Source of the DNA: Sphingobacterium sp. | GTDB lineage: Bacteria > Bacteroidota > Bacteroidia > Sphingobacteriales > Sphingobacteriaceae | Direction: 5' to 3' | Length of the DNA: 32,795 nucleotides | Assembly: GCA_030146225.1 (NCBI GenBank) | Contig: JASLCA010000297.1 | Span: forward strand, 1 to 32,795 | Shown here: positions 16,322-24,182 of the stretch, one piece after another | How positions within the stretch are numbered: position 1 is the stretch's first letter | Layout of the letters: each line of letters opens with the position of its first letter | Notes under the pieces: model-generated | Database searches by the model: none | Told to the model about the DNA's origin: nothing | What the model saw: only the letters and a program-made list of their open reading frames with translations | Translations under genes and position numbers: made by a program

Positions 16322-17386
16322 TTAGGCTTGATCTTGCGCTAAAAATGCCGCTACAAAGGCATCATCATGGAGCTCAGGATAATCTCGATATACCCGACTA
16401 ATTTCGTCATATTGTCCTTCAGACAATACTTCCAAAGGATTTAAACACCAAATCCCTTTTAACAGACCTTGCCGGTGCAATACCTCATGTATGCCCGGTA
16501 TGCAGCCACTAAAATCATGAGCTGGATCGAAAAAAGCGGCATTACAGTCTGTAACTTGGACCCCTATACGCAGGAGTTTATTTAACATCGCATAGTCATT
16601 GCTTTGCTTAGCAAGCTGAATCTCTTCAAATAAAGCCACAGCCTGTTTGGTCCATACTGCCCAATGTCCCAGTAATCCACCTTTAAAATCTACGGCAACG
16701 GATTTTCCATTTACTGTAAATTCATAGGTTGTTAATAGATCCGCTACAATATTATCATCATTTCCGGTATACATCGCAATCTCATTCACACGTGATGAAT
16801 TGGCCAATGCCCGCATAACATCCAAGGTTTGATAACGATTAAAAGATGCACACTTAATAGCCTCAACCCCTTCGATGGCAACAAAATCTGCCCAGAATTG
16901 ATACGAAAAAACACGTCCTCCTACTGATGGCTGTAGGTAAAACCCAAAAATCGGAATTAGTGTAGCAATCTGTTTTACATGTGCTATTATCGCAGCTTCG
17001 GACCAGTCCTTTAGACTAGCCATACTCAGCAGGCCAATATCATAGCCTAGCTCGGTAGCAATTTTAGCCTCTGCTGTGGCTTGTGCAGTTTCTCCACATA
17101 TACCAGCTATTTTCAGAAAAGGTCTATCTAGGTTGGCATTGTCAATCTCTTCAGCAGCGAGTTCTAACACCTTTTTAAACAGATTTATACTCGGATCTCG
17201 AATTTCAAATTGGGTAGAATGCACCGCAACTGCTATGCCTGATGCACCTGATTGCATATAATAGCGTGTCAGTCTACGCTGGCTATCCGCATCTAAATTA
17301 CGATCCTGATCTAAAGCCAAGGGATGTGCGGGAAATACACCGCCACGCATCAAAAGCTCTTTTAATGCGCTGGTTAACTTTTTCAT
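16322..17386 (-). CDS. DHDPS/NAL-superfamily lyase-like protein (354 aa, divergent)
   Basis: A cytoplasmic (beta/alpha)8-barrel, longer than the usual 290-300 residues of dihydrodipicolinate synthase or N-acetylneuraminate lyase because of an extended C-terminus. The Schiff-base lysine is Lys178 in VEAIKCASFNR and the partner tyrosine is Tyr150 in FGFYLQPS. The carboxylate-binding GTTGE/GSTGE loop reads VHSTQFE (55-61), so only the Ser-Thr core is kept. Known relatives cleave or form 2-keto acids by aldol chemistry, such as 2-keto-3-deoxy sugar acids or neuraminate. A role in splitting an oxidised sugar to pyruvate or a hydroxypyruvate-like product plus an aldehyde is inferred. Its ATG overlaps the stop of the SDR gene (TAATG); last gene of operon A. 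Confidence 0.88.
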   Translation of the reverse strand: MKKLTSALKELLMRGGVFPAHPLALDQDRNLDADSQRRLTRYYMQSGASGIAVAVHSTQFEIRDPSINLFKKVLELAAEEIDNANLDRPFLKIAGICGETAQATAEAKIATELGYDIGLLSMASLKDWSEAAIIAHVKQIATLIPIFGFYLQPSVGGRVFSYQFWADFVAIEGVEAIKCASFNRYQTLDVMRALANSSRVNEIAMYTGNDDNIVADLLTTYEFTVNGKSVAVDFKGGLLGHWAVWTKQAVALFEEIQLAKQSNDYAMLNKLLRIGVQVTDCNAAFFDPAHDFSGCIPGIHEVLHRQGLLKGIWCLNPLEVLSEGQYDEISRVYRDYPELHDDAFVAAFLAQDQA

Positions 17387-18399
17387 TAAAACTGTCCTCC
17401 TCTCTCTTGAAAATGAGTAGGCTTATCCAATTCCTCTCCACCGGCTAGCAGCCATTGCGCCGTTAGCTCAATAATCTCCCGAATGGTCACTTTTGGGTAC
17501 CCAAACAAGCGATGACATGCGGATGCATTGTTTAACAATGCGGTTCCCTCCACCTCGTTTTCAAAGTGAGCCTCTTTCCCCAAGAGCTTTGAAAACTCCT
17601 TTGCCACCCACTTCGTAGACAAGGTCTCAGGGCCTGTGACATTTAACACTTTTGCCGGTGATGTACAGTGCAACAGCGAGCGAATCGCTATTTCATTGGC
17701 ATCGCCTTGCCATATCACATTTACATTTTCGGTACGTAAATCAATCGCCTTGCCTGCCAATACGGATTTTCCAATTTCCATAAGCACGCCATAGCGAAAG
17801 TCAACAGCATAATTCAAGCGGTAGATAAGCACATCGGTCTTATTCTTTTTAGAAAAATATTGAAATATACGTTCCCGACCTAAGCAGGATTGCGCATACT
17901 CCCCTATTGGCGCTGGGGTAGCTTCCTCATCTACTCCACCTTCATGCAACTTTACAAAGGGCAGCACATTGCCCGATGAAAAGGCAACAATTTTAGCATT
18001 TTTAAATTTATCAGCAACACGGCCTGGGAGATAAGTATTTATGGCCCAAGTAAAGTCTTCATTGCCTACTGTGCCAAACTTATGGCCTGCCAAGTAAATA
18101 ACATTTGAAACATCTGGCAAGCTATACAGCTCCGCATCAGACAATAAGTCACAGACTATTGGAATAACACCACTGTCGCTTACTTGGCTTTTTGATGCTG
18201 GATCTGAAAATCGGGATACCCCATATACCTTATTTTCTTTACCGGCTAACTTTAAAGCATCTATCAGCAACTTGCCCATGCTAATGCCCATTTTGCCTGC
18301 AATACCGAGCAACATAATATCGCCTTCAATCTGCTTTACATCTGCTATTAAATCCGCTGAAGGAATTGCATATTTTTCTTCAATTTTTCTGAGATCCAT
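17386..18399 (-). CDS. NAD-dependent epimerase/dehydratase (extended SDR)-like protein lacking the catalytic Lys
   Basis: 337 residues with an N-terminal dinucleotide fold (LLGIAGKMGISMG, 31-42, GxxGxxG type) and NVIYLAGHKFG (99-109), typical of extended SDR epimerase/dehydratases. The catalytic Ser lies in AFSSGN (139-144). The expected YxxxK motif reads Tyr168-A-Q-S-Cys172, so Lys is replaced by Cys. About 25 extra residues precede the Rossmann fold. It may act on a sugar or sugar acid with changed chemistry, or chiefly bind its ligand. It is tightly packed: 8 nt after the Nramp-like gene and overlapping the lyase start by 1 nt. This suggests the three proteins handle one metabolite. Confidence 0.87.
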   Translation of the reverse strand: MDLRKIEEKYAIPSADLIADVKQIEGDIMLLGIAGKMGISMGKLLIDALKLAGKENKVYGVSRFSDPASKSQVSDSGVIPIVCDLLSDAELYSLPDVSNVIYLAGHKFGTVGNEDFTWAINTYLPGRVADKFKNAKIVAFSSGNVLPFVKLHEGGVDEEATPAPIGEYAQSCLGRERIFQYFSKKNKTDVLIYRLNYAVDFRYGVLMEIGKSVLAGKAIDLRTENVNVIWQGDANEIAIRSLLHCTSPAKVLNVTGPETLSTKWVAKEFSKLLGKEAHFENEVEGTALLNNASACHRLFGYPKVTIREIIELTAQWLLAGGEELDKPTHFQERGGQF

Positions 18400-18407
18400 A
18401 ATAAAAT

Positions 18408-19628
18408 TTATGATAATAGTAATACATTAATATTTAATAGGGCTAGCCCTATTACGAGCAATATCCCAAGCAGTCCCACAATCTTTTGAAACAGATTGTT
18501 CTTATGGGCGCCCATAATTTCCTTGCTATTGGCAATCCAATAAATCGCAATCCCAGTAAAGGGCACTAAAAATATAGTGACACTTTGCGCCAGCACAATA
18601 AGCTCTAAAGGAAGGTGGCTAAAGATTAATGAGATTATAGCCCCAAATACCATAACCACTGCAATCAGCATTTTAACATACTTATTGTTTAAATTCCCTT
18701 TTAAGCCTAAAGCATCTCCGAGCATAGATCCGCCCAAGACAGCATTCCCTATAAGTGAAGAGAAGGAGGCTCCAAATAAGCCAACTAAGAATAAATGACT
18801 TGCGAAAGGTCCAAATAAAGGTTCCAGTGCCATCGCCATATCAGATGCGGACTTAACCTTAACACCCTGCGGGTTTAGCACAGAGGCCGCACAGATTAAT
18901 ACCACAGCACTCATAATCCCTAAAATCAGAATGCCTATCGTACTGCTCAACTGCGCATGCGCTTGCGGAGCTGCAGCAGAAGACTGTCCCCGACGCTTTT
19001 CTTGCACCAAATATGATTGGTAAAAAGCACCAACCAAGGAGAAACAAGAAGCCATAAAAGCCACAACTAAGCCTATAGCTCCTTCGGGAATATGGGGTAT
19101 AAAGCCTACCCCAACGCTGCTTAATGAAGGCTTTATAACGATTAAAGTCACAACAAAACAGATGAGCATGAGTATCACTAAGCCCAACATTAGCTTTTCC
19201 AAAACCTTATAAAAAGAACGGAAAAACAGCAGTGATATCCCCACAAGATTGAATAGCACAATCCAGAGTCTAGCATCTGATCCCGTGGCTTCCCCCAAGG
19301 CTATTCCTACTCCTGTTGAGTTTCCTGCCTGAAAAGATATGGCGACCAAAAATATTCCGCCTCCAATAAATAGACTTGCGAACTTCCCGATCTTCTGTCG
19401 GATCAAGGTCAGTAGGGAGTCGTCGTTGTGTTGACCAATGCGTGCACCCATATTGGTGAAAATCAGCATAAAGAATATGGCAACAACAATTACCCATAAC
19501 AATGCAAAGCCATAGTCAGCCCCCATCTTGGAGGTGATGGTCATCTTGCTGGGGCCAAAGACCAAGGCAGCCGTAACAATGCCAGGACCTAGAATCGAGA
19601 GGCTTCGGAGTAACCAGTTTTTTTTCAT
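18408..19628 (-). CDS. Nramp-fold inner-membrane transporter lacking the metal-binding motifs
   Basis: This 406-residue protein has about 11 hydrophobic helices and the Nramp opening LGPGIVTAALVFGPSKM (13-29). Classical Nramp metal transporters carry DPGN in TM1 and an Ala-x-x-Met-Pro-His motif in TM6; both ligate Mn2+/Fe2+. Here TM1 reads Gly-Pro-Ser-Lys (25-28) and TM6 reads LVGAFYQSY (198-206), so the Asp, Asn and Met ligands are all missing and a Lys lies in the TM1 break. It therefore should not be annotated as a manganese/iron carrier. Its place 6 nt after an oxidative dehydrogenase and 8 nt before an SDR suggests import of an organic molecule, perhaps an anionic oxidised sugar. Mg2+ transport, as in Nramp-related NrMT proteins, is an alternative. 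Confidence 0.85.
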   Translation of the reverse strand: MKKNWLLRSLSILGPGIVTAALVFGPSKMTITSKMGADYGFALLWVIVVAIFFMLIFTNMGARIGQHNDDSLLTLIRQKIGKFASLFIGGGIFLVAISFQAGNSTGVGIALGEATGSDARLWIVLFNLVGISLLFFRSFYKVLEKLMLGLVILMLICFVVTLIVIKPSLSSVGVGFIPHIPEGAIGLVVAFMASCFSLVGAFYQSYLVQEKRRGQSSAAAPQAHAQLSSTIGILILGIMSAVVLICAASVLNPQGVKVKSASDMAMALEPLFGPFASHLFLVGLFGASFSSLIGNAVLGGSMLGDALGLKGNLNNKYVKMLIAVVMVFGAIISLIFSHLPLELIVLAQSVTIFLVPFTGIAIYWIANSKEIMGAHKNNLFQKIVGLLGILLVIGLALLNINVLLLS

Positions 19629-19634
19629 AAATAC

Positions 19635-21170
19635 TTACTTTCTTAGTTTTTTCATGTCTGTAGGCTTAATCTGAGATTTATCCCCAAACTCTTGGCTGAC
19701 ATAATTAATAATTGCAGCGAGCTCCTCATCTTTCAAAAAGGCATAACTAGCCATATTTTGCTCATACCTTACGCCAGCTATGGCCTTCTTCTCTTGGGTT
19801 CCTTCCAGAAGTAGCTTACTAAACAAAGGAAGGTTCTTTATTGTAGGCGAATTAACAAGCGCAGGGAAGGTTTTCGCCAGCCCTGTCCCATTTGCCTGAT
19901 GGCATGAGGCACAGTAATTTTTATAGAGTAAGGCTCCCTCAACCTGTTTTGTATCGGACTGCACTTGGTCATCTGACTGAATATATTTCTTGGGTTTTTT
20001 ATTACTGATTCGAAGCCGAATAATTCGGTCATCTTCTGCTAAAGGAAATCCCGGTTGAGGATTCCAATCCCGATTGCTTGTCGCTAAAAGTATATCCCCA
20101 TTGGGTAAAACTGTTACCGCGCGCATACGGCCATACTTGCCTGCAAAAAATAGTTTTTCCGCTTGGATGCTATGCTGATCCTTATCCAGCTTTAACACTC
20201 GTAAGGATTGATTCTTTAGACTTACCAATAGCAGGCTATTTTTCCACTCCGGAATTGCCGCATGTCCATAAAAAGCCAAGCCAGCCGGCGCAATCACTGG
20301 CGTCCATGATTGAATAGGTTCGGTCATGGACTTTTGGCCAACCAAAGCTAGCTCTTCAGGCGTATCATGCATCCCCTCAATCAAAGGCCATCCATAATTA
20401 TGTAATGGTCTAACCCAGTTGACCTCATCCTCAACCGCATCCCCATGCTCCGAGGTAAACAAATTGTTTTGATTATCCAGCGTCATGCCTTGAATATTCC
20501 GAAAGCCCCAGGCAAAGACTAAGCTATTGGGAATTGGGTTGTCGGCAGGCACAGTCCCATCCAAGTGCATACGGAGTACCTTGCCATTTAATGTAGTAGA
20601 GTCCTGCGCCATCTTATTGTCAGCCACATCCCCCGTGGCCCAATATAGGATGTCATTTTTATCAATTAATAAGCGTGAACCATTGTGTCCTTTTGCACCT
20701 GGTATGGTTAAAATTTCTTGCGGGTTGACCAAGGAATCGCCAGTATAAGTATAGCGCATTAAGCTGGACACAATCCGAGCGTCTACTTCTTTGGTATAAT
20801 TGATAAAAACAAAAGGTTCATTTTTATAATTCTTTTGAATAGTGATATCCAGCAGGCCGGGTGTGGTACGGGTATAAACGTCCTTCAGTGTTAATAGCGT
20901 CTTTAGCTGGCCTGTTTCTAAATTAAGCTCTTTCACAAGGCCATCAATTTCAGTAAAAAGAAGCTTATTGCCATAATAATCCATCCCCCAAGGCACCTTC
21001 AAGCCAGAAGCGAGGGTAGTAATTTCTAGAAAACTCTTGTCTAACTTGAGGTATTCAACCTCCTCCGTCAGCTGCACAGTGGACTTGCCGGTAGGGTTTT
21101 GACACGCATACAGAAAAAATAGACTCATATATAGCAAGTTAATCTTGCTAAGGTTGTTTATAAATATCAT
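19635..21170 (-). CDS. Lipoprotein with sorbosone/soluble glucose dehydrogenase (PQQ) domain fused to cytochrome c
   Basis: 511 residues. A signal peptide ends in lipobox LYAC (Cys23), so the protein is tethered outside the cytoplasm. Residues about 50-390 form a six-bladed propeller of the GSDH/PQQ type: WGMD at 61, GHNGSRLLID (161-170) with the likely catalytic His162, WGFRNIQG (221-228) with an Arg-Asn pair like the PQQ contacts of soluble glucose dehydrogenase, and SEHGDAVEDEVNW (240-252). The C-terminal cytochrome c domain carries CASCH (420-424) with probable axial Met473. It should oxidise an aldose or keto-aldose and pass electrons to its haem. Its ATG overlaps the GMC stop (ATGA), so it may also be the electron acceptor for the GMC flavoprotein. 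Confidence 0.92.
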   Translation of the reverse strand: MIFINNLSKINLLYMSLFFLYACQNPTGKSTVQLTEEVEYLKLDKSFLEITTLASGLKVPWGMDYYGNKLLFTEIDGLVKELNLETGQLKTLLTLKDVYTRTTPGLLDITIQKNYKNEPFVFINYTKEVDARIVSSLMRYTYTGDSLVNPQEILTIPGAKGHNGSRLLIDKNDILYWATGDVADNKMAQDSTTLNGKVLRMHLDGTVPADNPIPNSLVFAWGFRNIQGMTLDNQNNLFTSEHGDAVEDEVNWVRPLHNYGWPLIEGMHDTPEELALVGQKSMTEPIQSWTPVIAPAGLAFYGHAAIPEWKNSLLLVSLKNQSLRVLKLDKDQHSIQAEKLFFAGKYGRMRAVTVLPNGDILLATSNRDWNPQPGFPLAEDDRIIRLRISNKKPKKYIQSDDQVQSDTKQVEGALLYKNYCASCHQANGTGLAKTFPALVNSPTIKNLPLFSKLLLEGTQEKKAIAGVRYEQNMASYAFLKDEELAAIINYVSQEFGDKSQIKPTDMKKLRK

Positions 21171-22873
21171 AAGGTAGCATTCTTTAATTGTTCAGCAGCA
21201 TAGTCTACTGCTCGAGCAGTAAGCGCCATAAAGGTTAAAGAAGGATTTTGATTGCCAACACTAGACATGCTAGCGCCATCGGTCACAAATACATTCTTAC
21301 AGTGATGCATTTGATTAAAGCCATTTAACAAAGAGGTACTTGGATCATTCCCCATGCGTACTCCACCTACATCATGCACCTCCAGCCCAGGCTGTCTACC
21401 AAATGCGATATGTTGATCTAGCTTCGTTATATTTTGCGCCCCAGCACGTTCCAACATTTGACCGCCTTCCGCTAGAAAATCCTCCATCATCGCAATATCA
21501 TTAGCTGTATAACCAATTGAGGTAATTAACTGTGGAAGTCCATATTTATCTACCTTGTCTTTGCTTAACCGCACATGATTTTCATAGATAGGGAGCACTT
21601 CACCCTGCATCATCATAGAAACCTTCCAAGGCCCAGGCTCCAACAAGGCATCCTTAAATTCAGCTCCCAAGCCCTTAACTACAGGTTCCCCTCCCCAGCC
21701 TTCACGCGTAGCAGCATAGGCAATCAAATAGGAGCCTTTAAACTTTTCAGCAGCTGAATGGATATTTTTAAAGGCTGGGATAAATACCTGAGTAGGACGT
21801 CGTCCATAGTAATAGGAATCTTCATAGCCGGGTATATCAGCTGTAATACGACCGCGGTAATTATGGAAGCTTATATACCGCCCTAACAAGCCATTGTCAT
21901 TGCCTAATCCATTGGGAAATCTGTTCGATCTTGAATTTAGCAGGATTAAATTTGTATTCAATGTTGCGGCATTCACGAATATAACTTTGGCCTTATACTG
22001 GGTTCGGACTTTGCTATGCAGGTCAATTACCTGTACAGCCTCCGCCCTTCCCAATTGCTCATTGTATAGGATTGATTCTACGAGGGTATCCGTTAAGAGT
22101 GTAAGATTACCGGTTTTTTCTGCATAGGGAAGGGTGGATGAATTGGAGCTAAAGTATCCTCCAAAAGGACAGCCACGCTCACATAATGAACGCGCCATAC
22201 ACTGGCTTCTGCCCTGCTTCTGCTGCTCTTCTTGAATAGCAGCTAGGTTAGCGCAACGCCCAATAATAGCCTTTCTATCTGTATAATTGGCTGCAATAGC
22301 ATCCGCAATAGCCCGTTCCACTTGATTCATCTCAAAGGCTCCAACAACTTCACTATCGGGCATATTTTCAATGCCATCCCGCGTGCCTGAAACCCCGATA
22401 AACTTTTCAACATGCGCATACCAAGGAGCTAAGTCCGCATAGCGGATAGGCCAATCAATTCCATAGTTATACGCCTTGGGAGCCGTAAATTCAAAATCAC
22501 TCCAACGCTGAGTTTGGCGAGCCCACAATAAGGACTTTCCTCCTACTTGATAGCCGCGAATCCAATCGAATGGCTTTTCTTGAATATAAGCCTGCTCTTC
22601 ATCCTTTACATAAAAATGCTTGGTTGCCTCAGTATAGGCATAATGCTTACTAATTAAGGGGTTATCTTTCTTATCCTGCTGCGTCTTTAGCCCCCGATGG
22701 GGCATTTGCCATGGATCTAGGTTGGCAGTTGGATAATCCTTAACATGCTTGACCATGCGCCCTCTTTCAATTAGCAAAGTCTTAAAGCCTTTTTCCGTAA
22801 ATTCTTTTACGGCCCATCCGCCACTGATACCAGAGCCAATCACAATTACATCAAATTCGGTATTTAGGTTCAT
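21167..22873 (-). CDS. GMC-family FAD sugar oxidoreductase with probable 3Fe-4S cysteine triad
   Basis: 568 residues with the ADP-binding GSGISGG at 13-19, a flavin-domain motif GYQVGGKSLLWAR (107-119), and the C-terminal catalytic His500 (EVHDVGG) and Asn543 (NQNPSLTFMA). Cys225, Cys231 and Cys235 have the C-x5-C-x3-C spacing of the 3Fe-4S ligands in the catalytic subunit of Burkholderia FAD-glucose dehydrogenase, so an electron-transferring dehydrogenase is more likely than an oxidase. Related enzymes oxidise glucose C1, gluconate C2 or glycoside C3. No signal peptide is visible and no small Tat-bearing partner subunit lies nearby, so cellular location is uncertain. It is coupled by ATGA overlap to the PQQ/cytochrome c gene. 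Confidence 0.92.
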   Translation of the reverse strand: MNLNTEFDVIVIGSGISGGWAVKEFTEKGFKTLLIERGRMVKHVKDYPTANLDPWQMPHRGLKTQQDKKDNPLISKHYAYTEATKHFYVKDEEQAYIQEKPFDWIRGYQVGGKSLLWARQTQRWSDFEFTAPKAYNYGIDWPIRYADLAPWYAHVEKFIGVSGTRDGIENMPDSEVVGAFEMNQVERAIADAIAANYTDRKAIIGRCANLAAIQEEQQKQGRSQCMARSLCERGCPFGGYFSSNSSTLPYAEKTGNLTLLTDTLVESILYNEQLGRAEAVQVIDLHSKVRTQYKAKVIFVNAATLNTNLILLNSRSNRFPNGLGNDNGLLGRYISFHNYRGRITADIPGYEDSYYYGRRPTQVFIPAFKNIHSAAEKFKGSYLIAYAATREGWGGEPVVKGLGAEFKDALLEPGPWKVSMMMQGEVLPIYENHVRLSKDKVDKYGLPQLITSIGYTANDIAMMEDFLAEGGQMLERAGAQNITKLDQHIAFGRQPGLEVHDVGGVRMGNDPSTSLLNGFNQMHHCKNVFVTDGASMSSVGNQNPSLTFMALTARAVDYAAEQLKNATL

Positions 22874-22942
22874 CTATTATTTTATTTGGGTTGCGAGCAA
22901 CAGCAGCTGTTTATAAGTTTAGTGGAAATTACTGCTTTCAAA

Positions 22943-24094
22943 CTATTTCAAGAAATATTCGAAAAACAAATAGGCTATACGATTGGAGTTTGAATCAGGC
23001 GAATGCGCCACGCGATTGCTCATGGCTACACGATTTTTATAGCCCAGCAAGGTGTTCACCTGAATGGTATGATTCAAAGGGATCCAGCGTTCCTCTGGAT
23101 CAGAAGATCCCCCAGACAGCAAAAATGGGCGAGGTGCCATCAAGGCGTGCAACTCGTGCAAATCCTGCCCTGCGGCCATTAATCTTGGATACAAGCCCTT
23201 CGCTTCAGGTACCATGCCCGTTTTGCGCCAAGCATCTTTCCAAGGAGGTGGATAGTATCCTAAATACCAGGGCTCCCAATAATTTACCCCAGCCCCCTTA
23301 TGCTCATCGAATACAATACCAGGATCTGACCACACAGCGCAGGCAAACTTATCAAATAGGCAAGAGGCAAACATGGCCCACTTCCCTCCATACGAATGCC
23401 CCATAATCCCAATCTTTTCAGAATCGACCTCAGCATGCTTAGCTAATACATGCCATGCATTGGCGGCCGCATAGGCCAAGGTAGATAAGGGCTGAATTTG
23501 CGCATCGTCAATTGTGGGATAATACAATGAATAGGTTTTATTCTGGCTGGTTTCGGAGGTACCCAAGGATAGGCTTACAAAGCCGCGTTTGCATAATTGT
23601 AAAGCAAAGTCTCGATCTGCCTTGCCCTGCCCAATGGCCGTCTCGGGCTCATAAAATACGGTAATAACGGCGGGCTTCTTCCCTGCCTGTTGGGGAACCA
23701 ACAAGTAGCCCTCAGTTTCAGCATTGGGAAGCCAACGAAACTTCACCTTATACTGCGTATAGTCCTCCATTATGGTGGTATCTAAAAACTGAAAGCTTTG
23801 ATCCGTAATATACCCAGGCCATTCCCCCATTTGCTGCATCCATTTTGCACGTATCTGATCCCGTTTAGCCGGCCAATCCTCTACTTTATGGAGCTTATTC
23901 CCATTTTCATCATTCAAAACGGAAGGATAATCGCCAAATTGATTTACATAATCTTTTGTAGGTTCGAAATAGACCTTTATCTCCTCCCAAATAGCCTTTT
24001 TATCCTGAGATTTCTGTGCGGAAGCCTGTTCAGTACTAGTACATAGCAGCAATGCCACGCAGAATTTCACTAGACCTATTGTTTTAATATGCAT
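22943..24094 (-). CDS. Secreted alpha/beta-hydrolase (carbohydrate-esterase-like)
   Basis: About 383 residues from the ATG at 24094, chosen because it starts directly with a Sec signal peptide (MHIKTIGLVKFCVALLLC, cleavage near ASAQ); the frame extends ten codons further to 24124. Numbered from that longer frame, the nucleophile elbow is GHSYGG with Ser244, the acid is probably Asp342 in GGSSDPEERW and the base His374 in VAHSPDS. The domain resembles dienelactone-hydrolase/acetyl-xylan-esterase-like enzymes found in polysaccharide-utilisation loci. It should act in the periplasm or at the surface to remove an ester group from the imported glycan or glycoside. It follows SusD2 by 88 nt, across a small hairpin. 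Exact ester specificity cannot be read from sequence. Confidence 0.87.
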   Translation of the reverse strand: MHIKTIGLVKFCVALLLCTSTEQASAQKSQDKKAIWEEIKVYFEPTKDYVNQFGDYPSVLNDENGNKLHKVEDWPAKRDQIRAKWMQQMGEWPGYITDQSFQFLDTTIMEDYTQYKVKFRWLPNAETEGYLLVPQQAGKKPAVITVFYEPETAIGQGKADRDFALQLCKRGFVSLSLGTSETSQNKTYSLYYPTIDDAQIQPLSTLAYAAANAWHVLAKHAEVDSEKIGIMGHSYGGKWAMFASCLFDKFACAVWSDPGIVFDEHKGAGVNYWEPWYLGYYPPPWKDAWRKTGMVPEAKGLYPRLMAAGQDLHELHALMAPRPFLLSGGSSDPEERWIPLNHTIQVNTLLGYKNRVAMSNRVAHSPDSNSNRIAYLFFEYFLK

Positions 24095-24127
24095 CTTTTT
24101 AACTTCAAAATATCCAAAACTCAAATA

Positions 24128-24155
24128 ATGGTAAGCAGCATTAGCTACTTACCAT
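24128..24155 (-). other. Small hairpin between susD2 and the esterase gene
   Basis: ATGGTAAG (24128-24135) pairs with CTTACCAT (24148-24155) over a 12-nt loop in the intercistronic gap. There is no T-run, so it is not an obvious terminator. It may stabilise the susCD part of the message or mark a processing site; this is inference. Confidence 0.35.
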
Positions 24156-24182
24156 ATATGAAACAAAACTTACCCTTAAACA

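Noticed and set aside
8829..17386. A sialic acid catabolic locus (SSS transporter, AGE epimerase, NanA-like lyase, NagB-like protein)
   Set aside because: The lyase lacks the GSTGE loop and is too long, the NagB-like protein has altered catalytic residues, and no nanK, nagA or sialidase gene is present. The gene set fits a more general oxidised-sugar route.
18408..19628. Manganese/iron homeostasis gene
   Set aside because: The DPGN and MPH motifs are absent and no metal-responsive regulator or metal enzyme gene adjoins it.
22890..23406. 171-codon plus-strand frame over the esterase gene
   Set aside because: Composition is unlike a real protein (Pro/Arg-rich, no domain) and it overlaps the catalytic region of the esterase on the other strand.
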